DNA of 64,000 bases. It comes from Moraxella bovis. Lineage in GTDB: Bacteria; Pseudomonadota; Gammaproteobacteria; Pseudomonadales; Moraxellaceae. Location: contig NZ_MUXV01000006.1 of the NCBI RefSeq assembly GCF_002014975.1, positions 41,089-105,088 of the forward strand, given 5' to 3'. Every line of letters starts with the position of its first letter. Position 1 is the first letter of the stretch. Below, one piece after another: positions 1 through 9,278 of the stretch. A program made the translations under genes and the position numbers. The notes under the pieces are model-generated. The model did not search any database. It saw only the letters and a program-made list of their open reading frames with translations, and was not told where the DNA came from.

Positions 1-2
1 CT

Positions 3-1052
3 TTCACCCTACCCGAAGACAAAGTAACACAAGTGGTTACCGCTGAGACTCGACCCAACTTACCCGAGACTAGCCCCACCACCAAAACACCTGATGACAC
101 CATGTCATTAGACGAGCCAGCAACGCAGGTCATTACCCAAGACATACCTGTGCTTGAACCTGTTCTTACCGCTGTTGGTATCAGCGAAGGTAATATCATC
201 TCTAAAGAAGAAACGGTATTATCTCAAATCACCCCCGAAGGCACTAACAGACAGGTTGACATCCTGACCGAAGAAATCGTTCGTCGTGTATATCCTGCTG
301 GGCAAGTACCGCCCACACCTACCAGCCCAACATTTGACGAGCCATTCATTGCCCAAGACACCACACCAGAGCAGGTGTCGCAACCAAAGCAAGACCATGT
401 GACAACACCTACCGAGTCACAGTCAAGTCAAGCCATTTATGTCGTGCAACAAGGCGATAGTTTATGGAACATTGCTAATGTTATTGCACAGGCAAATAAC
501 ATGAATGTCAATGAAGTAATGGCCGCGATTCATGAAACCAACCCCGATGCTTTCAATAAAGGCAACATCAACCAGCTCAAAACAAATGCTAACTTAAACT
601 TACCCAACTATCAAGTCATACCATCACAAAAAGCGATTGCCGAAGCTATTGAAGCCAGACGTGCCAGCAAAGAGCGAGCTGTTACTGCAAGACAACCAAC
701 AAGTAGAAGTAACACAGCAAGACAAACCAGAAAAGAGACACCAAGACGTGGCAGTCAAGTGACCGCCAAGCCTGCTCAAAAAGCCCTGCCAAAGGCTCAG
801 ATGACCTTGGTAACACCCACGCAACAAGGTAGTGCTACAGGCACCAACAACAAACATTCATCCAACACAGCGACAGGTGGCGGTAATTTAGCAGGTACTT
901 TGAAAAATACACGTCAGCAAACTGCCAGTAATGCCAAACGTGTTAACAGTCTAAACGAAGAACTCTCATCAGCTGCTAGAAAAGTTCAACTACAAAATCA
1001 AAAACTTGCTGAACTTGAAAGTCGCTTAAAAAGCCTCAAAGAGAAAAAATAA
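3..1052 (+). CDS. FimV-like LysM protein, N-terminal part (5' end outside window)
   Basis: The frame is open to the left edge of the window, so the start codon lies upstream and the GTG at 33 is only an internal codon. About 130 residues after that GTG there is a LysM-type segment (YVVQQGDSLWNIA, then a stretch ending LNLPNYQVI) of the kind found near the N terminus of FimV/TspA peptidoglycan-associated polar proteins. A basic, Thr/Gln/Ala-rich linker follows, and the last 40 residues form a coiled coil (repeated Leu/Glu/Lys heptads). There is no transmembrane helix after the LysM part, whereas the next gene begins with one. In Pseudomonas-type FimV these parts form a single protein that helps assemble type IV pilus and type II secretion machinery at the cell pole. 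The family is fairly sure; the role in this organism is inference. Confidence 0.75.
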   Translation, partial: FTLPEDKVTQVVTAETRPNLPETSPTTKTPDDTMSLDEPATQVITQDIPVLEPVLTAVGISEGNIISKEETVLSQITPEGTNRQVDILTEEIVRRVYPAGQVPPTPTSPTFDEPFIAQDTTPEQVSQPKQDHVTTPTESQSSQAIYVVQQGDSLWNIANVIAQANNMNVNEVMAAIHETNPDAFNKGNINQLKTNANLNLPNYQVIPSQKAIAEAIEARRASKERAVTARQPTSRSNTARQTRKETPRRGSQVTAKPAQKALPKAQMTLVTPTQQGSATGTNNKHSSNTATGGGNLAGTLKNTRQQTASNAKRVNSLNEELSSAARKVQLQNQKLAELESRLKSLKEKK

Positions 1053-1110
1053 TTAACAAAGGGCACTGCCCATTAAGCCTGTATATCAAGCTTAATAAAT
1101 CGGAGTTATC

Positions 1111-3069
1111 ATGGAAACCATTATTATCGCCATTGGTGCTGTTGTTGTAATTAGTATTGTGGCGTTTTTTGTATTAAAAAAACTACAAGCTCAAAAAACA
1201 GAACTGCCTGCCAGTCCACAGGCTCATATCCCTACTCAGCAAACCCCAGTAGCACCCACACCGACAGCAACTGGCAATGATCTTGCCACCGCTGAGGCTC
1301 ATATCCGCAATCAGAACTACAATGAAGCGATTGCCGAGTTAAAACGGGTGCTAATGACCAATCCCCGTCATAACGGTGCGATGCTAAAACTGCTACAAAC
1401 TTATGGTGTCACCAAACAATTTGCTGCCTTTAACCAGCTACACCAAAAAATCCATGAGATTGCCGATGGCGAGACCATTCGTGAAGCTGATTTTTGCAAA
1501 TCGCTATTAGAAGATGAGATAAACAGTGGCGCAGGACAAACACCCGCACCACAGCCCACTCCCGCTCAAACAGCCGCCGTGGTTGCTGCTGTGGCAGTTC
1601 CTACGCAAAATCAGACATCTGATGCTTTTGATAATGGCTTAGATTTTGACTTTGAAACACCAGCATCCAAGCCCACACCAAGTGTCACTACCAACACTGA
1701 CCCATCACTTGACTTTGACTTAGAAACCTTAAATACACCAGCACCTACTGCTGAGCCTACGCTGAGTGGTAGTGACTTTGATTTAGACTTTGACACTCCT
1801 GTTCAGCCACCACAGCCTACTGCTGAGCCGACATTAGATTTTGATGATTTCTCCTTTGATGAACCAGCAAAAGAGGTGGTAGCACCTGCACTTAGCAATG
1901 AGCCTACGCTTGACTTTGACACCACATCAGATGATTTGATGAGCCTAGATGGCAGCTTAGAGAGTAATTTAGATGTACAATTTAGTCTTGACCCTGCCCC
2001 CGCTCCAACAGCGGTAGACAATCAAGCCAATGATGCACTAGATGGTTTTGATTTTGAATTTGAAACGCCAGAGCCTACCCCTGCTGTCAGCGAACAACCC
2101 AACTTAGATAACTTAGATTTTGGTACGATTTCATCAAATAAAGTTAATGAACCTGCCATCGAAGATACCTTAGGAGATCTGGGCAATGACTTGGGCAGTG
2201 ACCTAGACTTTAATTTTGAAGCCACTCCCGAACCCACCCCAACTCCTGCTACACCTGATACAGCGCCAAGTGATGACTTAGCTCTTGATGGCTTTGACTT
2301 TGATACTGATGTATCAATCGCCACACCAAAGCCTGTTAATATACCACAAGCAGAAATCAAGCCAGAAACCGAACTGAGTAAGTTTGGCGACTTTGATTTG
2401 ACATTTAGCACCGAAACCCCATCAGCTCCTTCGGTATACACTACCTCAACTGCTGATTTTGATACTGAACTTACTGCCGAACCTGCCACCAAGCCAGCTC
2501 TGACACCAACCATTGACCCCAGTGATGAATTTGCTGATTTTGACTTAGGGTTTAATGAGACTACATCAGCACCTGTGGTTACACCAACTGTTACCCCTAC
2601 TAGCAGTGCTGATAATGATTTAGGGTTTGGCGATTTGGATTTGGGGGTAGAGTCCACGCCAGCAGTGAGCGAATCTGTACAAGATGATGGCTTGGCATTT
2701 GACACTACCGATTTGGCGTTTGACACCACGCCTGTCACTGACATACCAAATGACAGTCTTGATATTGACGGTTTTGATTTTACCGAAACACCTGCCACAA
2801 TCACGCCAGAGCCAACTCCTGCTTCTGTTTCTGAGCCAGTTACTTCTGTTACACCCGTCACAGCCGTACCAACGCAAACAGCAGGCATTCCATCAGAGCT
2901 TGGTTTTGTTGATGAACTGGACAATACCGGCATCACTTTAAATCTTGCCAAACAATATCTTGACCTTGGCGAGTACGACAGTGCCAAACGTCTGCTTGAT
3001 GAAGTAATACAAACAGGTAATACCACTCAGCAACAAAACGCACGTGAGTTATTAACCCAATTAGTATAA
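1111..3069 (+). CDS. FimV C-terminal-type acidic repeat membrane protein
   Basis: The start is ATG 1111, with GGAG at 1102-1105. Residues 3-23 are a hydrophobic helix (IIIAIGAVVVISIVAFFVLKK), so the rest is probably cytoplasmic. Residues about 55-125 resemble a TPR pair. Residues about 165-590 are low-complexity and very acidic, with many repeats of D-F-[DE]-[FL]-[DE] between Pro/Thr linkers. The last 45 residues (ITLNLAKQYLDLGEYDSAKR, then a helix ending LLTQLV) match the conserved FimV C-terminal domain. It lies 58 bp after the LysM gene on the same strand, so the two are probably co-transcribed and together make up one FimV. The minus-strand ORFs here are shadows of the repeat. Confidence 0.8.
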   Translation: METIIIAIGAVVVISIVAFFVLKKLQAQKTELPASPQAHIPTQQTPVAPTPTATGNDLATAEAHIRNQNYNEAIAELKRVLMTNPRHNGAMLKLLQTYGVTKQFAAFNQLHQKIHEIADGETIREADFCKSLLEDEINSGAGQTPAPQPTPAQTAAVVAAVAVPTQNQTSDAFDNGLDFDFETPASKPTPSVTTNTDPSLDFDLETLNTPAPTAEPTLSGSDFDLDFDTPVQPPQPTAEPTLDFDDFSFDEPAKEVVAPALSNEPTLDFDTTSDDLMSLDGSLESNLDVQFSLDPAPAPTAVDNQANDALDGFDFEFETPEPTPAVSEQPNLDNLDFGTISSNKVNEPAIEDTLGDLGNDLGSDLDFNFEATPEPTPTPATPDTAPSDDLALDGFDFDTDVSIATPKPVNIPQAEIKPETELSKFGDFDLTFSTETPSAPSVYTTSTADFDTELTAEPATKPALTPTIDPSDEFADFDLGFNETTSAPVVTPTVTPTSSADNDLGFGDLDLGVESTPAVSESVQDDGLAFDTTDLAFDTTPVTDIPNDSLDIDGFDFTETPATITPEPTPASVSEPVTSVTPVTAVPTQTAGIPSELGFVDELDNTGITLNLAKQYLDLGEYDSAKRLLDEVIQTGNTTQQQNARELLTQLV

Positions 3070-3089
3070 TGTCGTAGCTACCAACATAT

Positions 3090-3124
3090 AAGGCATGTCT
3101 TACGATGTGCCTTTTTGCTTTTTT
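3090..3124 (+). terminator. Intrinsic terminator after the fimV-like pair
   Basis: AGGCA at 3091-3095 pairs with TGCCT at 3108-3112, the stem extends inward through GTC/GAT, and a T-rich tract follows. It lies 20 bp after the stop codon of the acidic repeat protein. Confidence 0.65.
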
Positions 3125-3172
3125 GTAAAAACCATGTTATGATTCGCCCAATCATTTTACACTTAGCTTATC

Positions 3173-4144
3173 ATGCTCTATCAATCAGACGACATCCATC
3201 TCATTTATGCTGGCGGTACTTTTGGCAGTCATGGCACGCCTTTATCGCCCTTACCCGCCCATGAGTTTTTACCTGTTTTACAAAATTTATTAAACAGCCG
3301 ATTAGGCAGCAGGCAAGTCATTTTGGATAATGACTGCATCAAAGACAGTAGCACCTTAACTCCGACTGACTTTGCCCATTTTTATGAACTCATCGGTACC
3401 GCCCATCAGCAAGGTGCCAGACGATTTATACTGATTACAGGTACGGACACCCTAAGTTTTTTGGCAAGTTTTTTATTTCACGCCTTTACCAATCGCGACT
3501 TATCCTTGGTTATTACAGGAAGCATGAATCCACTACTTGTGGCAGATAATCCTACTTATCACATAGATGATACCAGCGATGCTTGGCACAATCTATCAGA
3601 TGCCATCAATGTCAGCCAAACCCGTCAAGGTGTGTTTGTGCAGTTTTGCCACCAAACCTTTTGGGCGGACAACACTCAAAAAATAGACAGTCTCAATCCC
3701 AATGCCTTTTATGGCACACACGTTAGTCATCCAAGCCTGACATTACCCACAATCCGCCCCGAGTCTTTTGACATCATCAAACATCACGCCAATACCGCCA
3801 ACATCAAAAGCATTTTTTTACTGCCCAATGACACAAACCACATCGCCCAAGAGCTAGCCAACATCAATGACAACACCACCGCTGTCATCCTTATCACCTA
3901 TGGGGCGGGCAACTTACCCAAAAGTGATGCCATTATCGCCGAGCTTGACCGACTACATAAGCAAAACATCCCTGTGGTATGCACCACCATGTGTCCTTTT
4001 CATGGGGTGAGCACCACTTATGCCGCAGGGTCTTGGCAATATGCTCATCATGTGTGGTTAGGGGGTAAATTGAGCATTCCTGCCATCTACGGGCGACTTT
4101 TATGGCTGGCGATAAATAACGCTTTATGTTCTGATAACTGGTGA
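3173..4144 (+). CDS. L-asparaginase family amidohydrolase
   Basis: A 323-residue protein of the asparaginase/glutaminase fold, expected to hydrolyse L-asparagine to aspartate and ammonia. The first catalytic Thr motif is near the N terminus (IYAGGTFGSHGTP), the second active-site motif is ITGTDTLSF, and VITGSMNPL follows as usual. There is no signal peptide, so a cytoplasmic type I-like enzyme is likely. The start is ATG 3173. The stop codon (4142-4144) lies just before truA, suggesting co-transcription. Substrate specificity (Asn or Gln) cannot be read from the sequence. Confidence 0.8.
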   Translation: MLYQSDDIHLIYAGGTFGSHGTPLSPLPAHEFLPVLQNLLNSRLGSRQVILDNDCIKDSSTLTPTDFAHFYELIGTAHQQGARRFILITGTDTLSFLASFLFHAFTNRDLSLVITGSMNPLLVADNPTYHIDDTSDAWHNLSDAINVSQTRQGVFVQFCHQTFWADNTQKIDSLNPNAFYGTHVSHPSLTLPTIRPESFDIIKHHANTANIKSIFLLPNDTNHIAQELANINDNTTAVILITYGAGNLPKSDAIIAELDRLHKQNIPVVCTTMCPFHGVSTTYAAGSWQYAHHVWLGGKLSIPAIYGRLLWLAINNALCSDNW

Positions 4145-4150
4145 TTGGTG

Positions 4151-4957
4151 ATGAGCATGACAATCCACGCCATTGGCATTGAGTTCATTGGCACGCATTA
4201 TAAAGGTTGGCAACGTCAGCAAGAAGTGGACAGCATTCAAGCCCGCCTTGAATACGCCATCTCCAAAGTCGCCAACGAACCTGTGGAAGTCATCGCCGCA
4301 GGTCGCACTGATGCAGGGGTGCATGCAGGTAATATGGTGGCTCATTTTGCCACCACCGCTCATCGCACGCCCCACCAGTGGCTTCGTGGCGTAAACACCC
4401 TACTGCCCGACGATATCGCCTTAACGTGGGTTATGCCTATGCCTGATGACTTTCATGCACGCTTTGGTGCCGTCGCTCGCCGTTATCGTTATGTCACCCT
4501 AAACCAACCCTATCGCCCTGCCATCTTACGCCATCAAGTCACTCATTTTTATGAACCCCTTGATGTCGATGTTATGGTGCAAGCCAGCCAACTTCTGCTT
4601 GGCACGCATGATTTTAGCAGTTTTCGCTCATCCATGTGCCAATCTAACAAGCCCGTCCGAGACGTTCATCACATCCGCCTATTTAAACATGGGGCGTATC
4701 TTGTGTTAGACATTCAAGCAGACGGCTTTTTGCACCATATGGTGCGTAATATCATGGGCATGCTGTTTGCCATTGGCACAGGCAGGCTCCACATTGACGC
4801 TTTGCCTGCACTCATCGATGCCAAAGACCGCTCACTACTACCACCCACGGCAGATGCGGACGGGCTGTATTTTATCAATGCTTATTATCCTGACAAATTC
4901 CAACAACTACTGCCAAAACAGCCTTTGACCCCGTTGTGGCTTGGTTTATTAGAGTAA
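4151..4957 (+). CDS. truA: tRNA pseudouridine synthase A
   Basis: TruA makes pseudouridine at positions 38-40 of tRNA anticodon stems. The catalytic Asp lies in AAGRTDAGVHAG (about residue 54), with further TruA motifs at FHARFGAVARRYRY and the C-terminal FLHHMVRNIMG. The frame is open from a TTG at 4145, but ATG 4151 (or ATG 4157) is the likelier start and gives about 268 residues, normal for the family. It starts 6 bp after the asparaginase stop codon. Confidence 0.93.
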   Translation: MSMTIHAIGIEFIGTHYKGWQRQQEVDSIQARLEYAISKVANEPVEVIAAGRTDAGVHAGNMVAHFATTAHRTPHQWLRGVNTLLPDDIALTWVMPMPDDFHARFGAVARRYRYVTLNQPYRPAILRHQVTHFYEPLDVDVMVQASQLLLGTHDFSSFRSSMCQSNKPVRDVHHIRLFKHGAYLVLDIQADGFLHHMVRNIMGMLFAIGTGRLHIDALPALIDAKDRSLLPPTADADGLYFINAYYPDKFQQLLPKQPLTPLWLGLLE

Positions 4958-5019
4958 TCCATTGCTATTTTATGTAATTTCTACTATAATACTGCTTTCA
5001 TTTTTAACTTATCTGACTT

Positions 5020-5241
5020 ATGGCAAAAAAAGACGACATCATCGAGTTTGAAGGCGAAGTCATCGACACGCTACCAAACACCCTATTTAAAGTCCGCCTT
5101 GACAACGGACACGAAATCATCGCTCATATCTCAGGCAAGATGCGTAAACACTATATCCGCATTCTGACAGGCGATAAAGTCAAGGTTGAGATGACCCCTT
5201 ACGATTTATCTAAAGGTCGCATTACTTATCGTGGCAAATAA
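5020..5241 (+). CDS. infA: Translation initiation factor IF-1
   Basis: A 73-residue S1/OB-fold protein with the near-invariant IF-1 sequence ([20 protein letters not shown] and [20 protein letters not shown], ending GRITYRGK). It occupies the ribosomal A site during initiation. It is the usual length. The stop codon lies inside the start region of the following hydrolase gene. Confidence 0.97.
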   Translation: MAKKDDIIEFEGEVIDTLPNTLFKVRLDNGHEIIAHISGKMRKHYIRILTGDKVKVEMTPYDLSKGRITYRGK

Positions 5242-5884
5242 ACCTACCACGCTCGTCTTGCATGGTTTGCACCAAACCAGTTTGATTGTTTATCCGCTTG
5301 CCAGATACATTCGGCGAGCGGGTTTTATCGTGCATACACCCACCTATCACAGTCTACGCCAAGACGTCTCGGCACACGCCAAACGCCTAAATGACTACCT
5401 GCTCACTCATCATGGTCCCGACAAACCCATCAATCTCGTGGCTCATAGCTTGGGCGGATTGGTGATTCGGCAGTTTTTACACGACTATCCCGCATGGCAA
5501 GTTCATCGCTGTGTCTCCCTTGGCACGCCCCATCAAGGCAGTGTTTGTGCCACTTATGTTAAACGCACGCTGTCACCCCTAGTCGGACAGTCCTATATCG
5601 GAGCGTTGGACGGCACTTGCCCGAGCGTTCCTAATGACGTGGAATTTGGTGTGATTGCAGGGGATAAGTCCCAAGGCTTGGGTCTGCTGTTTTTGAATTA
5701 TCACAACCGCCACTACCGCACCCGACATGCCCATGACGGCACGGTATTTGTCCATGAGACCGAACTACCATCTGCCACCGACAGCCTGATTTTACCTGTC
5801 ACTCATACAGGCATGCTAACCAGCTCTGCTGTTGCCAACCAAGTGGTACATTTTTTGGAATACGGTAAATTTAGACGGGCTTAG
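5231..5884 (+). CDS. Alpha/beta hydrolase, lipase/esterase-like
   Basis: A 217-residue alpha/beta hydrolase. The nucleophile elbow is [12 protein letters not shown] (Ser between His and Leu), an oxyanion-type HGLHQTS motif lies at the N terminus, and SLGTPHQGS follows strand 6 as in triacylglycerol-lipase and PGAP1-like proteins. A candidate catalytic His is in [11 protein letters not shown] near the C terminus. The start is GTG 5231, overlapping infA by 11 bp, which suggests translational coupling. There is no signal peptide or lipobox. The substrate is unknown; a lipid or ester is likely. Confidence 0.8.
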   Translation: MANKPTTLVLHGLHQTSLIVYPLARYIRRAGFIVHTPTYHSLRQDVSAHAKRLNDYLLTHHGPDKPINLVAHSLGGLVIRQFLHDYPAWQVHRCVSLGTPHQGSVCATYVKRTLSPLVGQSYIGALDGTCPSVPNDVEFGVIAGDKSQGLGLLFLNYHNRHYRTRHAHDGTVFVHETELPSATDSLILPVTHTGMLTSSAVANQVVHFLEYGKFRRA

Positions 5885-5910
5885 CCTATCTGGGGTGTGC
5901 TTTTGGCTTT

Positions 5911-7110
5911 TTAGCTTGCCTTTATCGGTTGCAATTTTAAAAGCTGAGCCACGCCACGTCCCACCGCCTGCCCTGTGGCAAAACATGCCGTCAAAAGATA
6001 ACCACCCGTCGGGGCATCAAAATCCAACATCTCACCACAGACAAAGACAGCAGGATTAGATTTTAGTTGTAATTCATCAGTTAATGCCGACCGCTTGACA
6101 CCGCCACCTGTACTAATGGCTTCATCCATCGGGCGAAAACCATCAAACATCATCGGCAAGCATTTAACAAAACTTGTCATGCGTTCGTGATTTGCCCAGT
6201 CTGCCCTATGGGTACATTCACGAATTAGGGCAATTTTCACGTCATCCAAGCCGATTTTTCGTAAAATGTTATTCAAAGACTGCTTTTTATTTTTGGCAAA
6301 TATCTTGGCGATGTCATCTGGCGATTTGTCAGGCAATAAATCCAAATACACTCTTATTCTATCATGACACGCACGCATGGCTTTGTTGTATTTATAAATC
6401 AGTCCGCTCTCCATGCCATAATGAGTAATGATGATGTCGCCTTGGGAGACAGGCTCACCATCTGTCCACAGACCTACCCTTTTTAACGGTTTACCAAAAA
6501 ACTTATCCATGTAAGGCGACCACGACCGCACCACCCCGACATTACTGGCATACAACGGAGTTAGCTCATCATCGGACAGCCATGCCTGCCATGCACCTGT
6601 CGCCCCCAATCGCCGATACGAACCGCCACCACACGCCAGCACAATGACATCAAACGTCTGCTCAAACTCCGCCCCATTATGGGCAAATCGCACGGCATTA
6701 CCATCCATACCCAAGCACTCATGACGATAAAAAATCTGCACGCCCCTTGCCATCAAGCGACGTAACCATGCCCTGAGAAATGCCGATGCTTTCATCTGCA
6801 CAGGAAAAATCCGCCCACTTGACCCGACATAGGTCTCAATGCCCAGCCCAGCGAGCCAATCTACGACCCACGCATTATCACAGACTTGCAAAAAAGGTGT
6901 CAGCCAGTCGGACGGGGTGTAACGCCCCACAAAAGCCGTCATCGACTCGGCATGGCTGACATTTAGCCCTGTCTTGCCTGCCCATAGGATTTTGCGGCCT
7001 GCACTTGGCATTTGCTCATAGACACAAATGTCCACATCATAAGCGGACAAATGCTCTGCGACCATAAGACCACTCGCCCCTGCCCCAATGATGGCAACCT
7101 TAGGCTTCAT
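5911..7110 (-). CDS. HI0933-type NAD(P)/FAD-dependent flavoprotein
   Basis: The N-terminal FAD-binding motif is VAIIGAGASGLMVAE, and the C-terminal family signature is FVCGEMLDFDAPTGGYLLTA, typical of HI0933/YhiN-like flavoproteins and close to the TIGR03862 branch. The frame stays open to 7230, but the extra 40 residues lie inside the upstream methyltransferase gene. ATG 7110 gives a proper Rossmann start (MKPKVAIIGAG) and 399 residues, overlapping the methyltransferase stop by 11 bp. The reaction it catalyses is not established for this family. Confidence 0.85.
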   Translation of the reverse strand: MKPKVAIIGAGASGLMVAEHLSAYDVDICVYEQMPSAGRKILWAGKTGLNVSHAESMTAFVGRYTPSDWLTPFLQVCDNAWVVDWLAGLGIETYVGSSGRIFPVQMKASAFLRAWLRRLMARGVQIFYRHECLGMDGNAVRFAHNGAEFEQTFDVIVLACGGGSYRRLGATGAWQAWLSDDELTPLYASNVGVVRSWSPYMDKFFGKPLKRVGLWTDGEPVSQGDIIITHYGMESGLIYKYNKAMRACHDRIRVYLDLLPDKSPDDIAKIFAKNKKQSLNNILRKIGLDDVKIALIRECTHRADWANHERMTSFVKCLPMMFDGFRPMDEAISTGGGVKRSALTDELQLKSNPAVFVCGEMLDFDAPTGGYLLTACFATGQAVGRGVAQLLKLQPIKAS

Positions 7111-7765
7111 CGCTTGGCGACCATGATAAATGTAGGGGCAATGTCTCATCAAAACGGGTGCGATAACCGCCAGGCTTGGTAATGATAAGTTCTTGGCAAC
7201 GCTCGCCCCGTGCCAAATATTTAATCTCAAAATGCGTGCGTGCCGACATCGGCTCTATCTGCCTTTTGACATAAGGCAGTTGCCATATCTCAGTAAGCAG
7301 TCGCTCAGCTTCGTCGATATAGTCGCTAATGTTACTTGCCAAAATAATCTGCCCGCCATCTGCCATCTTGGACAGTAACAGCTCAAAGAATGGCATATTC
7401 AAAAAACGCTGGTTTTTGTTTTTGGGTTCGGGGTTGGGGTATAAGATAAAGCAGGTTTGGAGCTGCTTGGGATACACCGCAAAAGCTGTCCACGCAATGG
7501 CGTCAGCGTGAATGGCGGTCAGATTGGGCGGATTTGCTATACCTGCCTGTTTGTCAAACGCCCCAAACTTTATGGCAGTGCGTTCTATGGCATATAGGTG
7601 TTTATCAGGGTTTTGATGGGCAAATAACAAGGCGTGCTTGCCCTTGCCCGCTCCGATTTCAAGGCAAATGGGTGTATCAGCAATGGGATAAAAATCCCTA
7701 GGCGGACGCAAACTGGCTAAATGAAATATTCGGGGGAAATAATGAGATAACGGATTGGATGGCAT
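7100..7765 (-). CDS. TrmB-like SAM-dependent methyltransferase
   Basis: A 221-residue class I methyltransferase with the SAM motif CLEIGAGKGKHALLFA. A downstream motif, LYPNPEPKNKNQR, resembles the TrmB signature (PDPWPKKRHxKRR) but lacks the Trp and several basic residues. The C-terminal RTHFEIKYLARGE segment also fits the fold. Canonical TrmB makes 7-methylguanosine at tRNA position 46. The degenerate signature suggests a divergent TrmB or a paralogue, so I give no gene symbol. It overlaps the downstream flavoprotein by 11 bp. Confidence 0.7.
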   Translation of the reverse strand: MPSNPLSHYFPRIFHLASLRPPRDFYPIADTPICLEIGAGKGKHALLFAHQNPDKHLYAIERTAIKFGAFDKQAGIANPPNLTAIHADAIAWTAFAVYPKQLQTCFILYPNPEPKNKNQRFLNMPFFELLLSKMADGGQIILASNISDYIDEAERLLTEIWQLPYVKRQIEPMSARTHFEIKYLARGERCQELIITKPGGYRTRFDETLPLHLSWSPSDEA

Positions 7766-7866
7766 AAAAATGATGAGTCTAAAAATAATAGAAAATGACA
7801 GTTTTTATATACAATACTGTTTTAAAGATAAGATATTGATTTTACACAAGAATATATTTTATTCTG

Positions 7867-8181
7867 TTATGCTCTCTTTAAAGTAACCAACAGCGGAAAC
7901 TCAGCTTCTTCGGCATACTCTTGCACGATGGCGATTTTCATCTCACCAATCTCTTTGGGTAGGGTCGCCACAATCGCCTGCCCTGTTTGATGAATGTCCA
8001 TCATTAAAGATACAGCTTTATCCATACCATGAGCAAACACTTCAACAAGCACAAACACCACAAAGTCCATCGTGGTAAAGTTATCATTATGCATGACCAC
8101 ATGAAACAATGGTACTTCTGCCTGTTCTGGCTTAGTTATCACATCGTTTTGGCTGTCGATATCAGATTCATGTTGGCTCAT
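7867..8181 (-). CDS. clpS: ATP-dependent Clp protease adaptor ClpS
   Basis: A 104-residue ClpS with the conserved core FHVVMHNDNFTTMDFVVFVL, the metal/substrate loop (MMDIHQTGQAIVAT) and a C-terminal EFPLLVTLKR. ClpS binds the N domain of ClpA and delivers N-degron substrates. In many proteobacteria clpS and clpA are adjacent; here clpA lies 10.5 kb away at 18689-21016 on the same strand. It is 21 bp downstream of the coiled-coil membrane protein gene and probably shares its transcript. Confidence 0.95.
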   Translation of the reverse strand: MSQHESDIDSQNDVITKPEQAEVPLFHVVMHNDNFTTMDFVVFVLVEVFAHGMDKAVSLMMDIHQTGQAIVATLPKEIGEMKIAIVQEYAEEAEFPLLVTLKRA

Positions 8182-8202
8182 ATCACACCTTTGCTTTTAC
8201 TG

Positions 8203-8961
8203 TTATTCGCCTGCACCGACAGGACGCTCACTCACGCCCTTATCTTCCCTTTGGGCAACGACTTCGCCCACTTGCCAGTTATAGAGCTGTTCGACACGCT
8301 CACCACCTGCATTGATTTCTAGCTTGATTTGCTTAGGCACAAAATCTTTGGGCATGACAAACCGCCCACGAATCCGCTCCACGTCTTTAATCTCATAAAT
8401 GGCAGGTTTTAAGGGGATTTGCACCATGCTGGTGGCATTTAGCAGGGTCATCTTGGGTGCCATGTTTATGGTAGAGCCTGATGACGCTATCATCGCCACA
8501 TCAAAACGATACTCATAGGTGTTATCAGGCAACGCCAGAATCTCACTGCCCAATATTTCAAGGGGAATACCGCCATCTTTGGCAAGTTTTTTCTTAAACA
8601 GCTCATTGACCTGAGTCAGTTGCAGGTTTTTTGTGGTCAGCTCTTCATTTTGTTCACGCAATGTTTCTAGGTTTGACAGGCTAATGTCACGCTCTTTAAC
8701 CGCTGAGTCAAGCTGTTGTTTTAACTTGGCTTCATTGACCGTCATGCCTTGTAATGGGTCTTCACTGCCGTCTTGGGCTTGAACGGTTTGCAAGCTCACC
8801 CCTTTTCTTAGTCCTTGCTTGTGTCCAATTTTATAGCCAAAAACTGCCATGACCATCGCCACCAACGCCAAAGCAATGACAAACAGCACCAAAATCTGCT
8901 GTGCCGAACCACGCTGATGAGAAATGCCTTGCTGGCGAAACTTACGATTTAAAGAATTCAT
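8203..8961 (-). CDS. Membrane-anchored coiled-coil protein (DUF6776-like)
   Basis: From ATG 8961 the protein has 252 residues. After a short basic N terminus there is one transmembrane helix (ILVLFVIALALVAMVMAVFG), then an acidic coiled coil (about residues 65-125), then a beta-rich C-terminal domain. The arrangement fits uncharacterised gammaproteobacterial proteins grouped as DUF6776; that assignment is from memory of the layout, not a search. The six extra residues upstream of ATG 8961 are not needed. Probably transcribed with clpS. No function is known. Confidence 0.6.
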   Translation of the reverse strand: MNSLNRKFRQQGISHQRGSAQQILVLFVIALALVAMVMAVFGYKIGHKQGLRKGVSLQTVQAQDGSEDPLQGMTVNEAKLKQQLDSAVKERDISLSNLETLREQNEELTTKNLQLTQVNELFKKKLAKDGGIPLEILGSEILALPDNTYEYRFDVAMIASSGSTINMAPKMTLLNATSMVQIPLKPAIYEIKDVERIRGRFVMPKDFVPKQIKLEINAGGERVEQLYNWQVGEVVAQREDKGVSERPVGAGE

Positions 8962-9278
8962 GACAAAATCAAACCACACAAAGTGAACAATAAAGAGACA
9001 TGTATATTTACACGTAAAAATACATTATTATACCAAAAAATTAACAAACGTTACGCCCTAATTTTTACCAATTTACCCTTTAAAATACAAAAATCATTTA
9101 TTTATAAAATTAATCATAAATTGTTATCAGCTACCCACAAATGTGCATTGACGTTTTTATCGGTTTGCGGTATTGTAAGCGATGGTAAATTTTGGTTAGT
9201 TTTTTAAAAGACCATTATTTATTAACTTTATTTATTATGCAATAAACTATTCTGATAAAGCAATCTAGGAGATTGTTT
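8962..9278. other. Divergent intergenic region before cstA
   Basis: An AT-rich spacer between the start of the minus-strand coiled-coil gene and the plus-strand CstA gene, so it should hold both promoters. The short frame at 8983-9207 has no recognisable product. No repeat or operator stands out. Confidence 0.4.

Noticed and set aside
2022..3026. A 334-residue open frame on the minus strand inside the FimV-like acidic repeat gene
   Set aside because: Its Ser/Lys/Val pattern is the reverse image of the D-F-D-L repeat codons. The plus-strand frame has a start site, a membrane helix and a conserved C-terminal domain.
7110..7230. N-terminal extension of the HI0933-type flavoprotein
   Set aside because: It lies entirely in the upstream methyltransferase gene, and the nucleotide-binding motif begins directly at ATG 7110.
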